Of a DNA stretch of 64,000 bases, positions 8,387 to 19,332 are shown in pieces. The stretch is from the NCBI RefSeq assembly GCF_004959775.1, contig NZ_SJZG01000003.1, positions 124,001 to 188,000 of the forward strand. The letters run 5' to 3'. The notes beneath the pieces were generated by a model that was not told the DNA's origin, made no database searches, and was given only the letters and a program-made list of their open reading frames with translations. The first letter of the stretch is position 1. Every line of letters begins with the position of its first letter. Origin of the DNA: Agromyces sp. H66. Its GTDB lineage: Bacteria; Actinomycetota; Actinomycetes; Actinomycetales; Microbacteriaceae. A program made the position numbers and the translations under genes.

Positions 8387-9601
8387 TCACGGCGCGGCCA
8401 GCGCCTCCGTCGGCGACAGACGCGCCGCGCGCGCCGCCGGGTAGAGCCCCGCGATGACCCCCACGAGCACGGTCGCCGCGACGCCGCCCAGCGACGCCCA
8501 GAGCGGCACGAGGGTCGGCCACGACTGCACGGCCGAGAAGACCGTCGTGGCCGCGACGCCGAGGACGACCCCCGCCACCCCGCCCACGAGCGCGAGCAGC
8601 AGCGACTCCGCGAGGAACTGCGACCGGATGTGCCCGCGGGTGGCGCCGAGCGAGCGGCGCAGGCCGATCTCGCCACGGCGCTCGATCACCGAAATCACCA
8701 TGGTGTTCGCCACGCCGACCCCGCCCACGACGAGCGCCACGGCACCGAGGCCGAGCAGGAGGCCCGTGAACGCCTGGTCGGCGGCGGCCTTCGCGGCGAG
8801 CGCGTCCGACGGCCGGGAGACGTCGACTTCGTTGGGAGCCTCGGGATTCGCGGTCGCGGCGAGGACGCTGCGCACGGCGTCGACGGATGCCTCGTCCGAC
8901 CGTGTGTACACGGTCGTGGGGTGCCCGTCGAAGCCGAGCACCTCTTCGGCGACGGGCCAGCCCACCAATGCCCCGAAGTCGAGCTCGGGCGCGAGCGGAA
9001 CGGGATCGAGGATGCCGACGACCGTGAACCACTCGTCGCCGACGAGGACCTGCACGTCGGCGGCCGCCCGGTGGATGCCGAGCTGGCGAGCGGTGGTCGC
9101 ACCGAGCACCACGACGGGATACTGCGCCGTCGCCGCGTTGAGCCAGGTGCCGTTGCGGAGCGTCGCCCCGAGCGTCTCCGGCAGGTCGAGGCTCACGGCG
9201 TAGGTCGCGATCCCGCCCGACTCCATCTCCGGGATGAGGTCGCTGCGATACACCTTGGCGCTGACCGAGCCGATGGACGAGACATCCGTCACCGGGCCGA
9301 TCCGTTCGATCATCGCAAGCGCTTCGTCTGGAAGCGTCGCGTCACCGCCGAAGAAGTCGCTTCCGGGCGCCACGCGAAGCAGATCGGTGCCGAGCCGGTC
9401 GAGCTGCCGCTCGAGCTCGGCGCGCCCCGAGCTCGAGATGCCGACGACGGCGATCATCGCCGCGATCCCGATCGCGATGCCGAGCGCCGAGAGCACCACG
9501 CGCAGGGGCCGGGCACGCAACCCCGCGCCGCCGACGCGCACGATGTCTCCGAGCCGGAGCCGGGCGGGCGACAGTCCATCGTTCGCGGCACCCCGGCTCA
9601 T
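8387..9601 (-). CDS. MacB-like ABC transporter permease (FtsX domain)
   Basis: A 404-residue permease with an N-terminal membrane segment ([26 protein letters not shown]), a large extracytoplasmic domain (about residues 60-270) and three C-terminal membrane segments ([58 protein letters not shown]). [19 protein letters not shown] is the standard coupling loop for MacB/FtsX proteins. Its ATG overlaps the ATPase stop by 4 bases. With the adaptor and ATPase upstream it makes a tripartite mechanotransmission-type transporter that exports or senses a lipid, peptide or antibiotic; substrate not determinable. Confidence 0.92.
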   Translation of the reverse strand: MSRGAANDGLSPARLRLGDIVRVGGAGLRARPLRVVLSALGIAIGIAAMIAVVGISSSGRAELERQLDRLGTDLLRVAPGSDFFGGDATLPDEALAMIERIGPVTDVSSIGSVSAKVYRSDLIPEMESGGIATYAVSLDLPETLGATLRNGTWLNAATAQYPVVVLGATTARQLGIHRAAADVQVLVGDEWFTVVGILDPVPLAPELDFGALVGWPVAEEVLGFDGHPTTVYTRSDEASVDAVRSVLAATANPEAPNEVDVSRPSDALAAKAAADQAFTGLLLGLGAVALVVGGVGVANTMVISVIERRGEIGLRRSLGATRGHIRSQFLAESLLLALVGGVAGVVLGVAATTVFSAVQSWPTLVPLWASLGGVAATVLVGVIAGLYPAARAARLSPTEALAAP

Positions 9602-10257
9602 GACAGCACCTCCCCGTCGCGCAACGCGATGCGCCGGCCGGCGCTCGCCGCGATCTCGTGATCGTGGGTGATCACGACGACGGTCGTGCCGTCCCGGTTG
9701 AGTCCCGCAAGCAGGGCGATCACCTCACCGCCCGACACCGAGTCCAGGTTTCCCGTGGGCTCGTCGGCCAACAGGATGCCGGGCGAGCCGGCGATCGCAC
9801 GAGCGACCGCGACGCGCTGCCGCTCACCGCCCGACAGCTCATGCGGGCGGTGCGCGAGTCGATGCCCCAGCCCGACCCGCTCCAGCGCCTCGCCGGCGAG
9901 CTGCCGTCGCCTCGCGAGCGGGATGCCCTGGTAGAGCATGCCCTCTGCGACGTTGTCCATCGCACTCACGCCGGCGGCGAGGTGGAACTGCTGGAAGACG
10001 AAACCGATGCGGCGCGCCCGCAGGCCCGACAACTGTCGATCGCCGAGTTTCGACACGTCGTGGCCGTCGACCCTGATCGTGCCGGCGCTCGGCCGGTCGA
10101 GCGTGCCGATGAGCTGCAGCAGCGTGGACTTGCCCGAACCCGACGGTCCGACGATGGCGACGAACTCGCCCGCGTCGACGACCAGGCTCGCGTCGTGCAG
10201 CGCCGTCACCCCGTCGTACTGCTTGCCGACGCGCTCCAGTTCGACGATCGCGCTCAT
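9598..10257 (-). CDS. ABC transporter ATP-binding protein (MacB/LolD type)
   Basis: A 219-residue nucleotide-binding subunit with Walker [16 protein letters not shown], signature [17 protein letters not shown], Walker [13 protein letters not shown] and switch His in VVVITHDHE. The [10 protein letters not shown] block is typical of the MacB/LolD/FtsE group that pairs with FtsX-like permeases. It overlaps the permease downstream (ATGA) and the adaptor upstream (ATGA), so the three are translationally coupled. Confidence 0.95.
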   Translation of the reverse strand: MSAIVELERVGKQYDGVTALHDASLVVDAGEFVAIVGPSGSGKSTLLQLIGTLDRPSAGTIRVDGHDVSKLGDRQLSGLRARRIGFVFQQFHLAAGVSAMDNVAEGMLYQGIPLARRRQLAGEALERVGLGHRLAHRPHELSGGERQRVAVARAIAGSPGILLADEPTGNLDSVSGGEVIALLAGLNRDGTTVVVITHDHEIAASAGRRIALRDGEVLS

Positions 10258-11321
10258 TCGGGGACCACCACCCGGTCGCCCTCGGCGATGTCGTCGCCCG
10301 TGATCTCCACGCGTCCGTCGGCGAACATCCCCGTCTCCACGGCGACAAGGGTCGACGTGTCGTCATGCACGATCTCGACCCCGTAGCCGCCCTCGGCGAG
10401 CGCGAGGAGCGCGGCGACCGGCACCGTGAGCACCGCGTCGCGCCGATCCGCCACGAACTCGACCTTCGCGGTCGATGAGCCGTATGCGGTGAGGTCTGCC
10501 GGGTCGTCGGGAGCGACGGTCACGCGAAGCACGGTCGTGTCGTCGCCGCCACCGCCCATCAGGTCCTCCTCACCGGGGATCACCACGGTCTCGGCGCTCG
10601 AGATCGCAGCCGGGAACGACGATCCGTCCGGCAGCGTCACGGTGACCGCGGTGCCGACCACGGCGTAACGCACATCCGACTCCTCGAGGTCGACGGTCAC
10701 CATCCGGCTCTGGCTCGCGACGCCGAGCAGGTCACCGCCGGCGTCGTCGCCGACCGCCGCCGAGACCTCGCTGACCTGCACCGGTCCGCTCGCGTAATGC
10801 ACGCTGCCCGGCGCGATGCTGCCGGTTTCCTCGACGCCGAGCGTCTCCTGCCATTCCATGACCGCTTCAGCGGTGGCCCAGGTGAACGACGTGTCCACGT
10901 CGAAACCCGTGTACCCGAGGGCGGCGAGGTTCTCCTCGAACTGCTGCACGTCGGCGCCGGTCGCGCCGATCTCGAGCGCCCGATAGGCGGGCAGTTCCCC
11001 GTACAGCAGCACGATCGGGCGCTCGTCGATGCGGACCAGCTGGCCACCCCGTTCGATCACCGAGCCGGCGGCGGGCAGCCATGTCACCACGCCGCCCCGC
11101 CCCCGAAGGGTGCGCTCCCCCGTGTTGGCGACCTCACCCGACTTCTCGGTGGTCGCGATGAGATCCTGCCTGGTGACCTCGGCGGTCACAGGCGGTGCCT
11201 GCTCGTCGCCCGAGGTGGCTGGAGCGAACCCGAAGCCGGCGCCGGCCGCCGCGGTCAGCCCGATCCCGGCGACCGCGACGACGCCCAGTGCGACCCAGCC
11301 CACGCGCCTCACGGCGCTCAC
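10254..11321 (-). CDS. Membrane-fusion/adaptor protein of ABC exporter with peptidoglycan-binding-like insert
   Basis: A 355-residue protein with one N-terminal membrane anchor ([23 protein letters not shown]) and a periplasm-side body. Residues about 120-175 ([35 protein letters not shown]) form a peptidoglycan-binding_1-like helical domain, an insert commonly seen in actinobacterial HlyD-like adaptors. The flanking beta-rich parts fit a lipoyl/barrel adaptor fold ([23 protein letters not shown]). The GTG at 11321 is chosen because it overlaps the stop of the preceding lipoprotein gene (GTGA). It should link the permease to the wall or a partner outside the membrane. Confidence 0.85.
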   Translation of the reverse strand: MSAVRRVGWVALGVVAVAGIGLTAAAGAGFGFAPATSGDEQAPPVTAEVTRQDLIATTEKSGEVANTGERTLRGRGGVVTWLPAAGSVIERGGQLVRIDERPIVLLYGELPAYRALEIGATGADVQQFEENLAALGYTGFDVDTSFTWATAEAVMEWQETLGVEETGSIAPGSVHYASGPVQVSEVSAAVGDDAGGDLLGVASQSRMVTVDLEESDVRYAVVGTAVTVTLPDGSSFPAAISSAETVVIPGEEDLMGGGGDDTTVLRVTVAPDDPADLTAYGSSTAKVEFVADRRDAVLTVPVAALLALAEGGYGVEIVHDDTSTLVAVETGMFADGRVEITGDDIAEGDRVVVPE

Positions 11322-11908
11322 GATTCGCTCCCACCGGTCTGCGTGCTCGGCCCCTCCGGCTCGCCGCCGCCGGGCGGCGCCGGCCGGACCCGGGCGCACG
11401 ACTCCTCGGCGTCCCTGAACTCCTGGCTCATGGGGTCGATCGCGTCGGGGTCGCCTGGGCTCGACGGGATCTGGAAGCCGCCGTCAGCGCTGGGATCCGG
11501 GAAGTCCTCGATGCCGTTCTCGCGCATGCACTTCGCGAACTCGCGCATCCCCTCGAGGTCCTCCGCGCTCAGCTGCACGGGTTCCCCGCCGTTGGGCGCG
11601 AACTCCTTGCACGCCTCCACCGCGGCATCCGCCTCCTCCTCGGAGGTGCCGCGGGGAATCGACATGGAGAAGCCGTCCGCGTCGGGGTCGGGGTCGGGTA
11701 CGTCGATGCCGTGCTCGCGCATGCACGCCGCGAACTTCACCGCATCGCCCTCGGCCGGTGCCTCGCTCGCGGTGGGGCTCGTCGTCGACCCGTCACCGAG
11801 CGAGGCCACCCCGGGTGTCTCCCCCCGGGCGCATCCGGCGAGGGCGAGCGTGGCGAAGATGACGAACACCGCGAATCCGGATGCCGCGCGCCTCCGTGTG
11901 CGGAACAT
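11318..11908 (-). CDS. Lipoprotein with duplicated CMREHGI motif
   Basis: A 196-residue exported lipoprotein: signal segment ending in a lipobox LAGC (FATLALAGCARG). Two related segments are seen, AACMREHGIDVPDPDPDADG and AKCMRENGIEDFPDPSADGG, each with a Cys, suggesting an internal duplication and a possible disulfide. ATG 11908 follows AAAGGA by 6 bases. It is the first gene of the operon lipoprotein-adaptor-ATPase-permease and is divergent from the OmpR-type two-component system, which probably regulates the operon. Such lipoproteins recur beside MacB-like systems in Actinobacteria; their role is unknown. Confidence 0.85.
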   Translation of the reverse strand: MFRTRRRAASGFAVFVIFATLALAGCARGETPGVASLGDGSTTSPTASEAPAEGDAVKFAACMREHGIDVPDPDPDADGFSMSIPRGTSEEEADAAVEACKEFAPNGGEPVQLSAEDLEGMREFAKCMRENGIEDFPDPSADGGFQIPSSPGDPDAIDPMSQEFRDAEESCARVRPAPPGGGEPEGPSTQTGGSES

Positions 11909-12023
11909 GTCGTGTCCTTTCGTCGAGGGGACACCGGTCGCGTCCCCGGTCACCAGATCAGCAGGCGGCGCGTTTCCCGGTCGTGACCGTTTCCGCTAAC
12001 GCCCGCGAAACACGCGGCAGGGT

Positions 12024-12035
12024 GACAATGGGCAG
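12024..12035 (+). promoter_or_regulatory. Probable leaderless promoter of the OmpR-type regulator gene
   Basis: GACAAT (12024-12029) is a good actinobacterial -10 hexamer. Its last base is 6 nt before the GTG start at 12036, which puts the transcription start at or next to the start codon. No Shine-Dalgarno sequence is present, consistent with leaderless translation. Confidence 0.55.
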
Positions 12036-12692
12036 GTGCGCATCCTGATCGCCGAAGACGAGCCGCTGCTCGCCGATGCCGTGGCCGAGTGGCTGCGCGG
12101 TTCGGCGCACGCGGTCGACGTCGTCGGCGACGGTGGTTCGGCGCTCGAGCGGGTCAGCGTCAACGACTACGACCTCGTGATCCTCGACCGCGATCTGCCG
12201 GTCGTGCACGGCGATGAGGTCTGCCGTCAGGTTGCGGCATCCGATGCATCCACGCGCGTGCTCATGCTCACCGCGGCCGGCAGCATCGACGATCGGGTCG
12301 CGGGCCTCTCGATGGGCGCCGACGACTACCTGCCGAAGCCGTTCGCGTTCGCGGAGCTCGGCGCTCGAGTGGAGGCGCTGGGCCGGCGTTCGCGCCCCGC
12401 GACGCCTCCGGTGCTCGAGCGAGCCGACCTGCGCGTCGACACGCATCGCCGGGAGGTGGTGCGTGACGGACGCTACGTGCCGCTGTCGAAGAAGGAGTTC
12501 GCGGTGCTCGTCGAGCTGCTGCGAGCCGACGGCGCGTCGGTCTCGGCCGAACAGCTGCTCGAGAAGGCCTGGGACGAGCACATCGACCCCTTCACCGGCG
12601 TGGTGCGCATCACGATCCTCAAGCTGCGGCGCAAGCTCGGTGATCCGCCGATCATCGAGACCGAGAACGGCGTGGGGTATCGCATCCGATGA
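12036..12692 (+). CDS. OmpR/PhoB-family response regulator
   Basis: A 218-residue regulator: receiver domain (AEDEPLL acidic pocket, phospho-Asp in LVILDRDLPVVHG, Lys in YLPKPFAFAEL) followed by a winged-helix trans_reg_C domain ([41 protein letters not shown]). The stop overlaps the kinase ATG (ATGA). It is divergent from the lipoprotein/ABC exporter operon, so control of that exporter, for example in response to envelope stress or an antimicrobial, is the natural inference. Confidence 0.95.
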   Translation: MRILIAEDEPLLADAVAEWLRGSAHAVDVVGDGGSALERVSVNDYDLVILDRDLPVVHGDEVCRQVAASDASTRVLMLTAAGSIDDRVAGLSMGADDYLPKPFAFAELGARVEALGRRSRPATPPVLERADLRVDTHRREVVRDGRYVPLSKKEFAVLVELLRADGASVSAEQLLEKAWDEHIDPFTGVVRITILKLRRKLGDPPIIETENGVGYRIR

Positions 12693-13903
12693 GACGTTTC
12701 CACATGACGCTGCGCACCCGGCTGACCCTCGTCTACGGCACGCTCTTCCTCGTCGCCGGCGTCGGGATGCTCGCCGTCACGTGGGCGCTCGTACAGCAGC
12801 GATTCCTCGCCGACGGAAGCGGGCCGATCGTGCAGCAGGCGGGCTGGCTGGAGGCGGACGGAAGGTCGGAGGTCTCGGAGGGACCCGGCTGGTCGGGCAC
12901 GGCAGGGCCGACGGAGGACTACGTCATCCAAGTGGTCGACGCCGCCCGAGACGACGCGTTGGGCACGTTCCTCACGCAGGGCGCGCTCGCCGTCGTGCTC
13001 GTCGGCGGCCTGGCGGTGGGGATCGGCTGGCTCGTCGCCGGACGGATGCTGCATCCGCTCGCCACGATCACGGCGACCGCCCGGCGCATCGCCGACGCCC
13101 CCGATGCCGACCGGCGGATGCACGAACGCATCGGCCTCGAGGGTCCGCGCGACGAGATCACCGAGCTCGCGAACACCTTCGACGGAATGCTCGCGCGGCT
13201 CGACACGAGCTTCGATGCGCAGCGCCGTTTCATCGCGAACGCCTCGCATGAGCTGCGTACTCCCCTCACCCTGAACCGTGCGCTGCTCGAGGTGTCGACG
13301 CACCGGCCGGATGCGTCGGCCGACGTGCGGCTCCTGGGCGACGCGCTGCTCGTGATCAACGCCCGGCACGAGCGTCTCATCGACGGGCTCCTGCTGCTCG
13401 CACGCTCCGAGCGGGAGCTGCCGGAGCGCCGCTTCGTCGACCTCGCCGACGTCGTGGAGCACGTCCGCGACGGCGAGTTCGCGGACTCGGGCATCGACGT
13501 GCAGGTCGTCGTCGATGAGGCGCCCACCGCGGGCGACCCGGTGCTGCTCGAGCATCTGGTGCGCAACCTGCTCGAGAACGGCGTACGGCACAACATCGCC
13601 GAGGGCGGCTGGGTGCACGTCGAGACCCGCACCGACGCCGACGGGCGCGCGGTGCTCGAGGTGTCGAACACCGGGCCCGTCGTACCGCCGTACGAGCTCA
13701 GGAGCCTCTTCGAGCCCTTCCATCGCCTCGACGGCGAACGCATGGCGGATGCCCCGAGCGTGGGCCTCGGATTGTCGATCGTACGCTCCATCGTGCAGGC
13801 GCACGACGGCACCGTCGAGCTCGCGGCGCGGCCCGACGGGGGGCTCGTGGTCACCGTCGTACTGCCGGGCGAGCAGTACGAGCCCGGTCGATCGGGCGAG
13901 TAG
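12689..13903 (+). CDS. Sensor histidine kinase of the OmpR-type system
   Basis: A 404-residue kinase with two membrane segments ([23 protein letters not shown] near residue 12; [21 protein letters not shown] near residue 95) flanking a short extracellular loop of about 60 residues. A HAMP linker follows, then HisKA with the phospho-acceptor His in [15 protein letters not shown], and an HATPase domain with [19 protein letters not shown] and [14 protein letters not shown]. It is translationally coupled to its regulator. The small sensor loop suggests stimulus detection in or at the membrane, possibly through the adjacent transporter. Confidence 0.95.
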   Translation: MRRFHMTLRTRLTLVYGTLFLVAGVGMLAVTWALVQQRFLADGSGPIVQQAGWLEADGRSEVSEGPGWSGTAGPTEDYVIQVVDAARDDALGTFLTQGALAVVLVGGLAVGIGWLVAGRMLHPLATITATARRIADAPDADRRMHERIGLEGPRDEITELANTFDGMLARLDTSFDAQRRFIANASHELRTPLTLNRALLEVSTHRPDASADVRLLGDALLVINARHERLIDGLLLLARSERELPERRFVDLADVVEHVRDGEFADSGIDVQVVVDEAPTAGDPVLLEHLVRNLLENGVRHNIAEGGWVHVETRTDADGRAVLEVSNTGPVVPPYELRSLFEPFHRLDGERMADAPSVGLGLSIVRSIVQAHDGTVELAARPDGGLVVTVVLPGEQYEPGRSGE

Positions 13904-13906
13904 CCC

Positions 13907-13922
13907 GTCTGGGATCCCGGAC
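13907..13922 (+). promoter_or_regulatory. Shared hut palindrome, site 2 (upstream of hutU)
   Basis: GTCTGGGATCCCGGAC, identical over 16 bases (and one more base on the right) to the hutH site. Its centre is 62.5 bp before the hutU ATG. Downstream are a -35-like TTGTCG (13942-13947), a 17-base spacer and a -10-like TGTGAT (13965-13970) that ends 6 bases before the ATG. The kinase gene ends only 3 bases before the site, so the palindrome belongs to the hutU promoter. Confidence 0.75.
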
Positions 13923-13976
13923 GCCCGCCACGCGACATCCGTTGTCGCCCGATGCCGGGTGCGGTGTGATCGAGGC

Positions 13977-15683
<1,707 letters not shown>

Positions 15684-15712
15684 CGGATGCCGCGAGCCGC
15701 CGCCGCCCAGTA

Positions 15713-15746
15713 TGCAGTTGCCGCCCGCCGACGGGCGGCAACTGCA
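15713..15746. terminator. Strong 15-bp hairpin between hutU and hutI
   Basis: Arms TGCAGTTGCCGCCCG (15713-15727) and CGGGCGGCAACTGCA (15732-15746) are perfectly complementary with a CCGA tetraloop. It starts 29 bases after the hutU stop. There is no following U-run, so it is either a GC-type terminator/attenuator or an mRNA-stabilising element that lowers hutI relative to hutU. Confidence 0.6.
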
Positions 15747-15852
15747 CCCTCGACGGCCGCCCCTCCCAGCCGCGGCCCCAGCCTCACGCCCAGAGTGCAC
15801 TCGAAGCCCTTCAGGCGGCGCGACCTGCACACTCGATGACAGGATGGGCCGC

Positions 15853-17100
15853 GTGAGCATGCTCATCACGAACATCGGGGAACTCGTCACGAACGAACCG
15901 GCGCCCGACCGCGAGGGTGGCCCGCTCGGCCTCGTTCGCGACGCCGCCGTGCTCATCGAGGATGGGCGCATCGCCTGGGTCGGGCCTTCGACGCACGCGA
16001 CCGAACGCCTCGCCCGGCCCGGCGAGCGGCGGGATCGCCAGGAGGCAGACGAGTATCGAGCGCACTGGAACGACGTCGTCGACGTCGTCGACGCGGGCGG
16101 CCGCGCCGTCATCCCGGGATTCGTCGACAGCCACACGCACCTCGTGTTCGGCGGCGACCGCGCCGAGGAGTTCGCCGCCCGCATGGCGGGACGGCGGTAC
16201 GAGGCGGGCGGCATCCGCTCGACCGTCGCGGCGACGAGGGCCGCCACCGACGACGAGCTGCGCACGCGACTGGCCGGATTCGTGGCCGAGCTGCACTCAC
16301 AGGGCACCACCACGTTCGAGGTGAAGAGCGGCTACGGCCTGTCCGTCGCCGACGAGGCGCGGCTCGTACGCCTCGCCCGCGAAGTCACCGACGAGGTCAC
16401 ATTCCTCGGCGCGCATGTGGTTCCCACCGAGTTCGCCGACGCATCCGACGACTACGTCGACCTGGTCGTCGGCGACATGCTGGCGGCCTGTGCACCGCAC
16501 GCGCGCTGGATCGACGCATTCTGCGAGCGCGGCGCGTTCACGGCCGAGCAGTCGCGGCGCGTGCTCGAGGCGGGGGCGGCGGCCGGCCTCGGGATCCGGG
16601 TGCACGGCAATCAACTCGGTGAGGGTGACGGAGTTCGCCTCGCGGTCGAGCTCGGCGCGGCATCCGTCGACCACTGCACCTTCCTCGGCGACGCGGATGT
16701 CGCGGCGCTCGCGGCATCCGACACCGTGGCCACGCTGCTGCCGGGCGTCGAGTTCTCGACTCGCCAGCCGTACCCCGATGCGCGCCGCCTCATCGACGCG
16801 GGAGTGACGGTCGCGCTCGCGAGCGACTGCAACCCGGGATCGAGCTTCACGAGTTCGATGCCCTTCTGCATCGCCGTCGCCGTGCGCGACATGGGGATGA
16901 CGCCGGCCGAGGCTGTCTGGGCGTCGACAGCGGGTGGCGCTGCGGCGCTGCGGCGCACGGATGTCGGGGCGATCCGCCCGGGCGCGCGTGCCGACCTCGT
17001 GCTCCTCGACGCGCCGAGCCACGTGCACCTGGTCTACAGGCCGGGCGTGCCGCTCGTCGCGCGCGTCTGGAAGGACGGGGCCATCATCTCCGGGCGGTGA
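15853..17100 (+). CDS. hutI: Imidazolonepropionase
   Basis: Hydrolyses 4-imidazolone-5-propionate to N-formimidoyl-L-glutamate. An amidohydrolase-fold enzyme of 415 residues with metal ligands in [25 protein letters not shown], the His of [15 protein letters not shown] and [12 protein letters not shown] 15853 follows AGGA at good spacing; ATG 15844 or ATG 15859 are alternatives that change the N-terminus by only a few residues. It is 169 bases after hutU with a strong hairpin between. No copy of the hut palindrome was found directly upstream, so it is probably read from the hutU promoter. Confidence 0.95.
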   Translation: MSMLITNIGELVTNEPAPDREGGPLGLVRDAAVLIEDGRIAWVGPSTHATERLARPGERRDRQEADEYRAHWNDVVDVVDAGGRAVIPGFVDSHTHLVFGGDRAEEFAARMAGRRYEAGGIRSTVAATRAATDDELRTRLAGFVAELHSQGTTTFEVKSGYGLSVADEARLVRLAREVTDEVTFLGAHVVPTEFADASDDYVDLVVGDMLAACAPHARWIDAFCERGAFTAEQSRRVLEAGAAAGLGIRVHGNQLGEGDGVRLAVELGAASVDHCTFLGDADVAALAASDTVATLLPGVEFSTRQPYPDARRLIDAGVTVALASDCNPGSSFTSSMPFCIAVAVRDMGMTPAEAVWASTAGGAAALRRTDVGAIRPGARADLVLLDAPSHVHLVYRPGVPLVARVWKDGAIISGR

Positions 17101-17137
17101 GCTCGCGGCATCCGTCGCGCCGGCCCTGCTCGGCCCG

Positions 17138-17434
17138 TCAGTCGTCGTCGCCGCGCCGCATCCGCCGCCGGGCCGAAAGCAGCGTGACGTCGGGCCGCGC
17201 CGCCATGAGCCGCTCGGCACGGTCGAGCACCTCGGTCACCCGGTCGGCGCCCGACGCGACCACGCCGACGCCGACCGCCGCGCGCCGATGCAGGTCCTGG
17301 TCGCCGACCTCGGCGACGCTCGCCTCGGTCGCCCGACGCAGCTCGGCGAGGATCGGGCGCAGCACCGCGCGCTTGCCCTTCAACGAGTGCACGTCGCCGA
17401 GCAGCAGGTCGAACTCGATCCAGCCGATCCACAT
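17138..17434 (-). CDS. DUF503 family small protein
   Basis: A 98-residue protein matching the DUF503 (YlxP-like) pattern: start MWIGWIEFDLLLGDVHSLKGKR, then VAEVGDQDLHRRAAVGVGVVAS. In many bacteria the family gene sits near rbfA/infB, but here it stands alone, converging on hutI. The start at ATG 17434 gives the usual family length; GAGGCT ends 6 bases before it, fitting the leaderless layout seen at other genes here. Function unknown. Confidence 0.85.
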   Translation of the reverse strand: MWIGWIEFDLLLGDVHSLKGKRAVLRPILAELRRATEASVAEVGDQDLHRRAAVGVGVVASGADRVTEVLDRAERLMAARPDVTLLSARRRMRRGDDD

Positions 17435-17482
17435 GCGCCAAGCCTCGCAGATCCGCGCCCGCCGCGCCTCGGAGCGCTCCCC

Positions 17483-17554
17483 TCTGCGGATATCCGATCC
17501 GGCGCGCCGAGACGCGCTCCGAATGCCCGGGGTGGCGGATCGTATATCCGCAGA
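17483..17554. repeat. Long intergenic inverted repeat, family A copy 1
   Basis: Arms TCTGCGGATATCCGATCCG (17483-17501) and CGGATCGTATATCCGCAGA (17536-17554) match at 18 of 19 positions around a 34-base GC-rich loop. A second copy with the same arms but an unrelated loop is at 61089-61162. It lies between the DUF503 gene and the zinc-ribbon gene, both on the minus strand. Confidence 0.8.
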
Positions 17555-17589
17555 ATCGTGCGCGAAGCGGCCCAGAAGGCTGACGCCGC

Positions 17590-17862
17590 TCAGGAGGAGG
17601 CCGGCGCTCGCCGTACCTCGATCGTGCTCACGCCGCTGAACCCGATCCACGCCCGATCCTCCGATTCGACGAGCGTCGCGAGCACCTGACCGCATGAACC
17701 GCACCGAACGACCGCGCCCGCATCGCTCCGGTAGACCATCGCACGCGCGAGTTCGGCGACCTCGCCGCATCCGTTGCAGCGTGCCCTGGCCGTCGTGACG
17801 TCGAACGCGAAGAACTCGGCGAGCGGACCGGCGAGCGAGTTGCCGTCGAGGTGCTGCATCAT
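17590..17862 (-). CDS. DUF6510-type zinc-ribbon protein
   Basis: A 90-residue protein starting MMQHLDGNSLAGPLAEFFAFDVT with two CxxC pairs (CNGC near residue 29, CGSC near residue 54) that would bind one zinc. The start overlaps the stop of the flavin reductase (ATGA), and GGAGG lies 4-8 bases upstream, so it is the last gene of the three-gene operon with the sulfite-oxidase-like enzyme. Its role is unknown; the conserved linkage suggests a maturation or electron-transfer partner. Confidence 0.85.
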   Translation of the reverse strand: MMQHLDGNSLAGPLAEFFAFDVTTARARCNGCGEVAELARAMVYRSDAGAVVRCGSCGQVLATLVESEDRAWIGFSGVSTIEVRRAPASS

Positions 17863-18653
17863 GTGCCTCCGTAACGCTCGGTGCGGATCGAACGCGCGTC
17901 GTGGCCGAGCTCGACCAACCAGTCGGCGACGCGTTCGACGAACCCGGTGGATCCGCAGACGTAGACGAGCGGGCGCTCGGCGGCCGGGATCACCGCGACC
18001 TCCAGCGCCTCGCGCGTGATGCGCCCCGCCTGCAGCGGCCAGCCGTCGGGCGTGCTCCGCGTGTACACGAGATCGAGACGGAACGGGGCGGATGCCGCGA
18101 CGAGCCCGTGCAGCTCGTCGGCGAAGTAGACGTCGGCGGGGGTGCGCACCGAATACAGCAGCCGGAACGCCGACGGGTCGTCGGCATCGGCGTGCGCCTG
18201 CGCGATCGCGTAGAGCGGCACGACGCCCGAGCCGCCCGCGATGAGCTGCACGGGGCGAGGATCGGCGCCGGACGCCGCGGGCCGCCACACGAAGTACGCG
18301 CCGAGCGGTCCGTGCACCTCGAGCAGGTCGCCCGCCCGCACCTCGTCGACGAGGAACGGCGACACCTCGCCGTCGGGAAGCTTGTCGATCGCGAGCACCA
18401 CCCGCCGCGACGGCCCCGACGAGGCGATCGAGTACGACCTGGTGGCCGTGTACCCGTCGGGGGCGGTGAGCCGCACGTCGAGGTGCTGGCCGGGGGCGTT
18501 GCCGGGCCACCCCTCGACCTCGAGCTCGAGGCGTGTCGCGTTCGGTGTCTCGCGACGCGTCGCGGCCACGGTGGCGACGTGCCAGCCGGCCCGAGGCGCG
18601 GCCCGCACCCCGCCGGCCGCCGTGGGCCCGACAGAGAGCGCGGCGTCGCTCAC
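17859..18653 (-). CDS. FAD-dependent oxidoreductase (ferredoxin-reductase fold)
   Basis: A 264-residue FNR-type reductase: FAD-binding RSYSIASS near residue 81, NAD(P)-binding GGSGVVPLYAIAQ near residue 140, and a C-terminal block VYVCGSTGFVERVADWLVELG ... IRTERYGG typical of the phenol-hydroxylase/FNR branch. No 2Fe-2S Cys set is present. GTG 18653 overlaps the stop of the molybdoenzyme gene (GTGA). The obvious role is to pass electrons between NAD(P)H and the preceding molybdoenzyme in the cytoplasm. Confidence 0.88.
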   Translation of the reverse strand: MSDAALSVGPTAAGGVRAAPRAGWHVATVAATRRETPNATRLELEVEGWPGNAPGQHLDVRLTAPDGYTATRSYSIASSGPSRRVVLAIDKLPDGEVSPFLVDEVRAGDLLEVHGPLGAYFVWRPAASGADPRPVQLIAGGSGVVPLYAIAQAHADADDPSAFRLLYSVRTPADVYFADELHGLVAASAPFRLDLVYTRSTPDGWPLQAGRITREALEVAVIPAAERPLVYVCGSTGFVERVADWLVELGHDARSIRTERYGGT

Positions 18654-19240
18654 CAGTACCGCTCCTCCTTCCACGGATCGCCGTGGAGGTGGTAGCCGTT
18701 CTGCTCCCAGAAGCCGGGTTCGTCCTGGTCCATCATCTCGAGTCCGCGCACCCACTTCGCGCTCTTCCAGAAGTAGAGGGCCGGCACGAGCAGCCGCGCG
18801 GGCCCGCCGTGCTCGGGATCCAGCGGCTCGCCGTCGAACTCGAACGCGATCCACGCCTTGCCGTCGAGGAGCTCGTCGAGGGGGATGTTCGTGGTGTAAC
18901 CCCCATAGCTGTGCGCCATGACGTACTCCTGCTCGGTCTCGACATCGGCGAAGAGCGTGTCGAGGGACACGCCTCGCCAGCTCGTGCCGAGCTTCGACCA
19001 GTGCGTCACGCAATGGATGTCGGTCGACACGTCCTCGATGTCGAGCGCCATGAACTCGTCCCAGCTCCAGCGGTGCTCGCCCGACTCGGTGCGGATCGTG
19101 AACTCCCAGTCGGCGGTGTCGACGTCGGGCGTGGGGCCGGCCGACAGTACCGGGAAGTCGTGCACGAGCGTCTGGCCCGGAGGCAGGCGATCGTCGCGTT
19201 CCCGACTGCGCCCGCTGAACCCTCTCGTGATGAATGACAT
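18650..19240 (-). CDS. Sulfite-oxidase-like molybdopterin oxidoreductase, cytoplasmic
   Basis: A 196-residue protein with the Mo-pterin fold of the sulfite oxidase/MsrP family. The Mo-ligating Cys is in DIHCVTHWSKLGTSWRGV; further family blocks are VMAHSYGGYTTNIPLDEL, GPARLLVPALYFWKSAKWVRGLEMM and the C-terminal NGYHLHGDPWKEERYW. There is no Tat or other signal peptide, so unlike MsrP it should stay in the cytoplasm. It heads an operon with a flavin reductase and a zinc-ribbon protein. A GGGAGGG ribosome-binding site precedes ATG 19240. The substrate is unknown; an S- or N-oxide reductase is plausible. Confidence 0.88.
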   Translation of the reverse strand: MSFITRGFSGRSRERDDRLPPGQTLVHDFPVLSAGPTPDVDTADWEFTIRTESGEHRWSWDEFMALDIEDVSTDIHCVTHWSKLGTSWRGVSLDTLFADVETEQEYVMAHSYGGYTTNIPLDELLDGKAWIAFEFDGEPLDPEHGGPARLLVPALYFWKSAKWVRGLEMMDQDEPGFWEQNGYHLHGDPWKEERYW

Positions 19241-19279
19241 CGCGGCTCCCTCCCGCTCGGGCTGCGCTTCGTGCGCTTC

Positions 19280-19308
19280 ACACTAGTGACCTCGGCGTCT
19301 CGTGTCAC
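19280..19308 (-). promoter_or_regulatory. Promoter of the sulfite-oxidase-like operon
   Basis: Read on the minus strand: -35-like GTGACA (19308-19303), a 17-base spacer, and -10-like TAGTGT (19285-19280). This is one of the best sigma-70-type matches in the window. It leaves a leader of about 30 nt with a clear ribosome-binding site, in contrast to the leaderless layout common nearby. Confidence 0.6.
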
Positions 19309-19332
19309 CGGTCGGCGACTAGCGTGGAGGGC

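Noticed and set aside
15684..15852. A copy of the hut palindrome before hutI
   Set aside because: I looked for GTCTGG/CCAGAC-type dyads in the hutU-hutI gap and found none, only the unrelated 15-bp hairpin.
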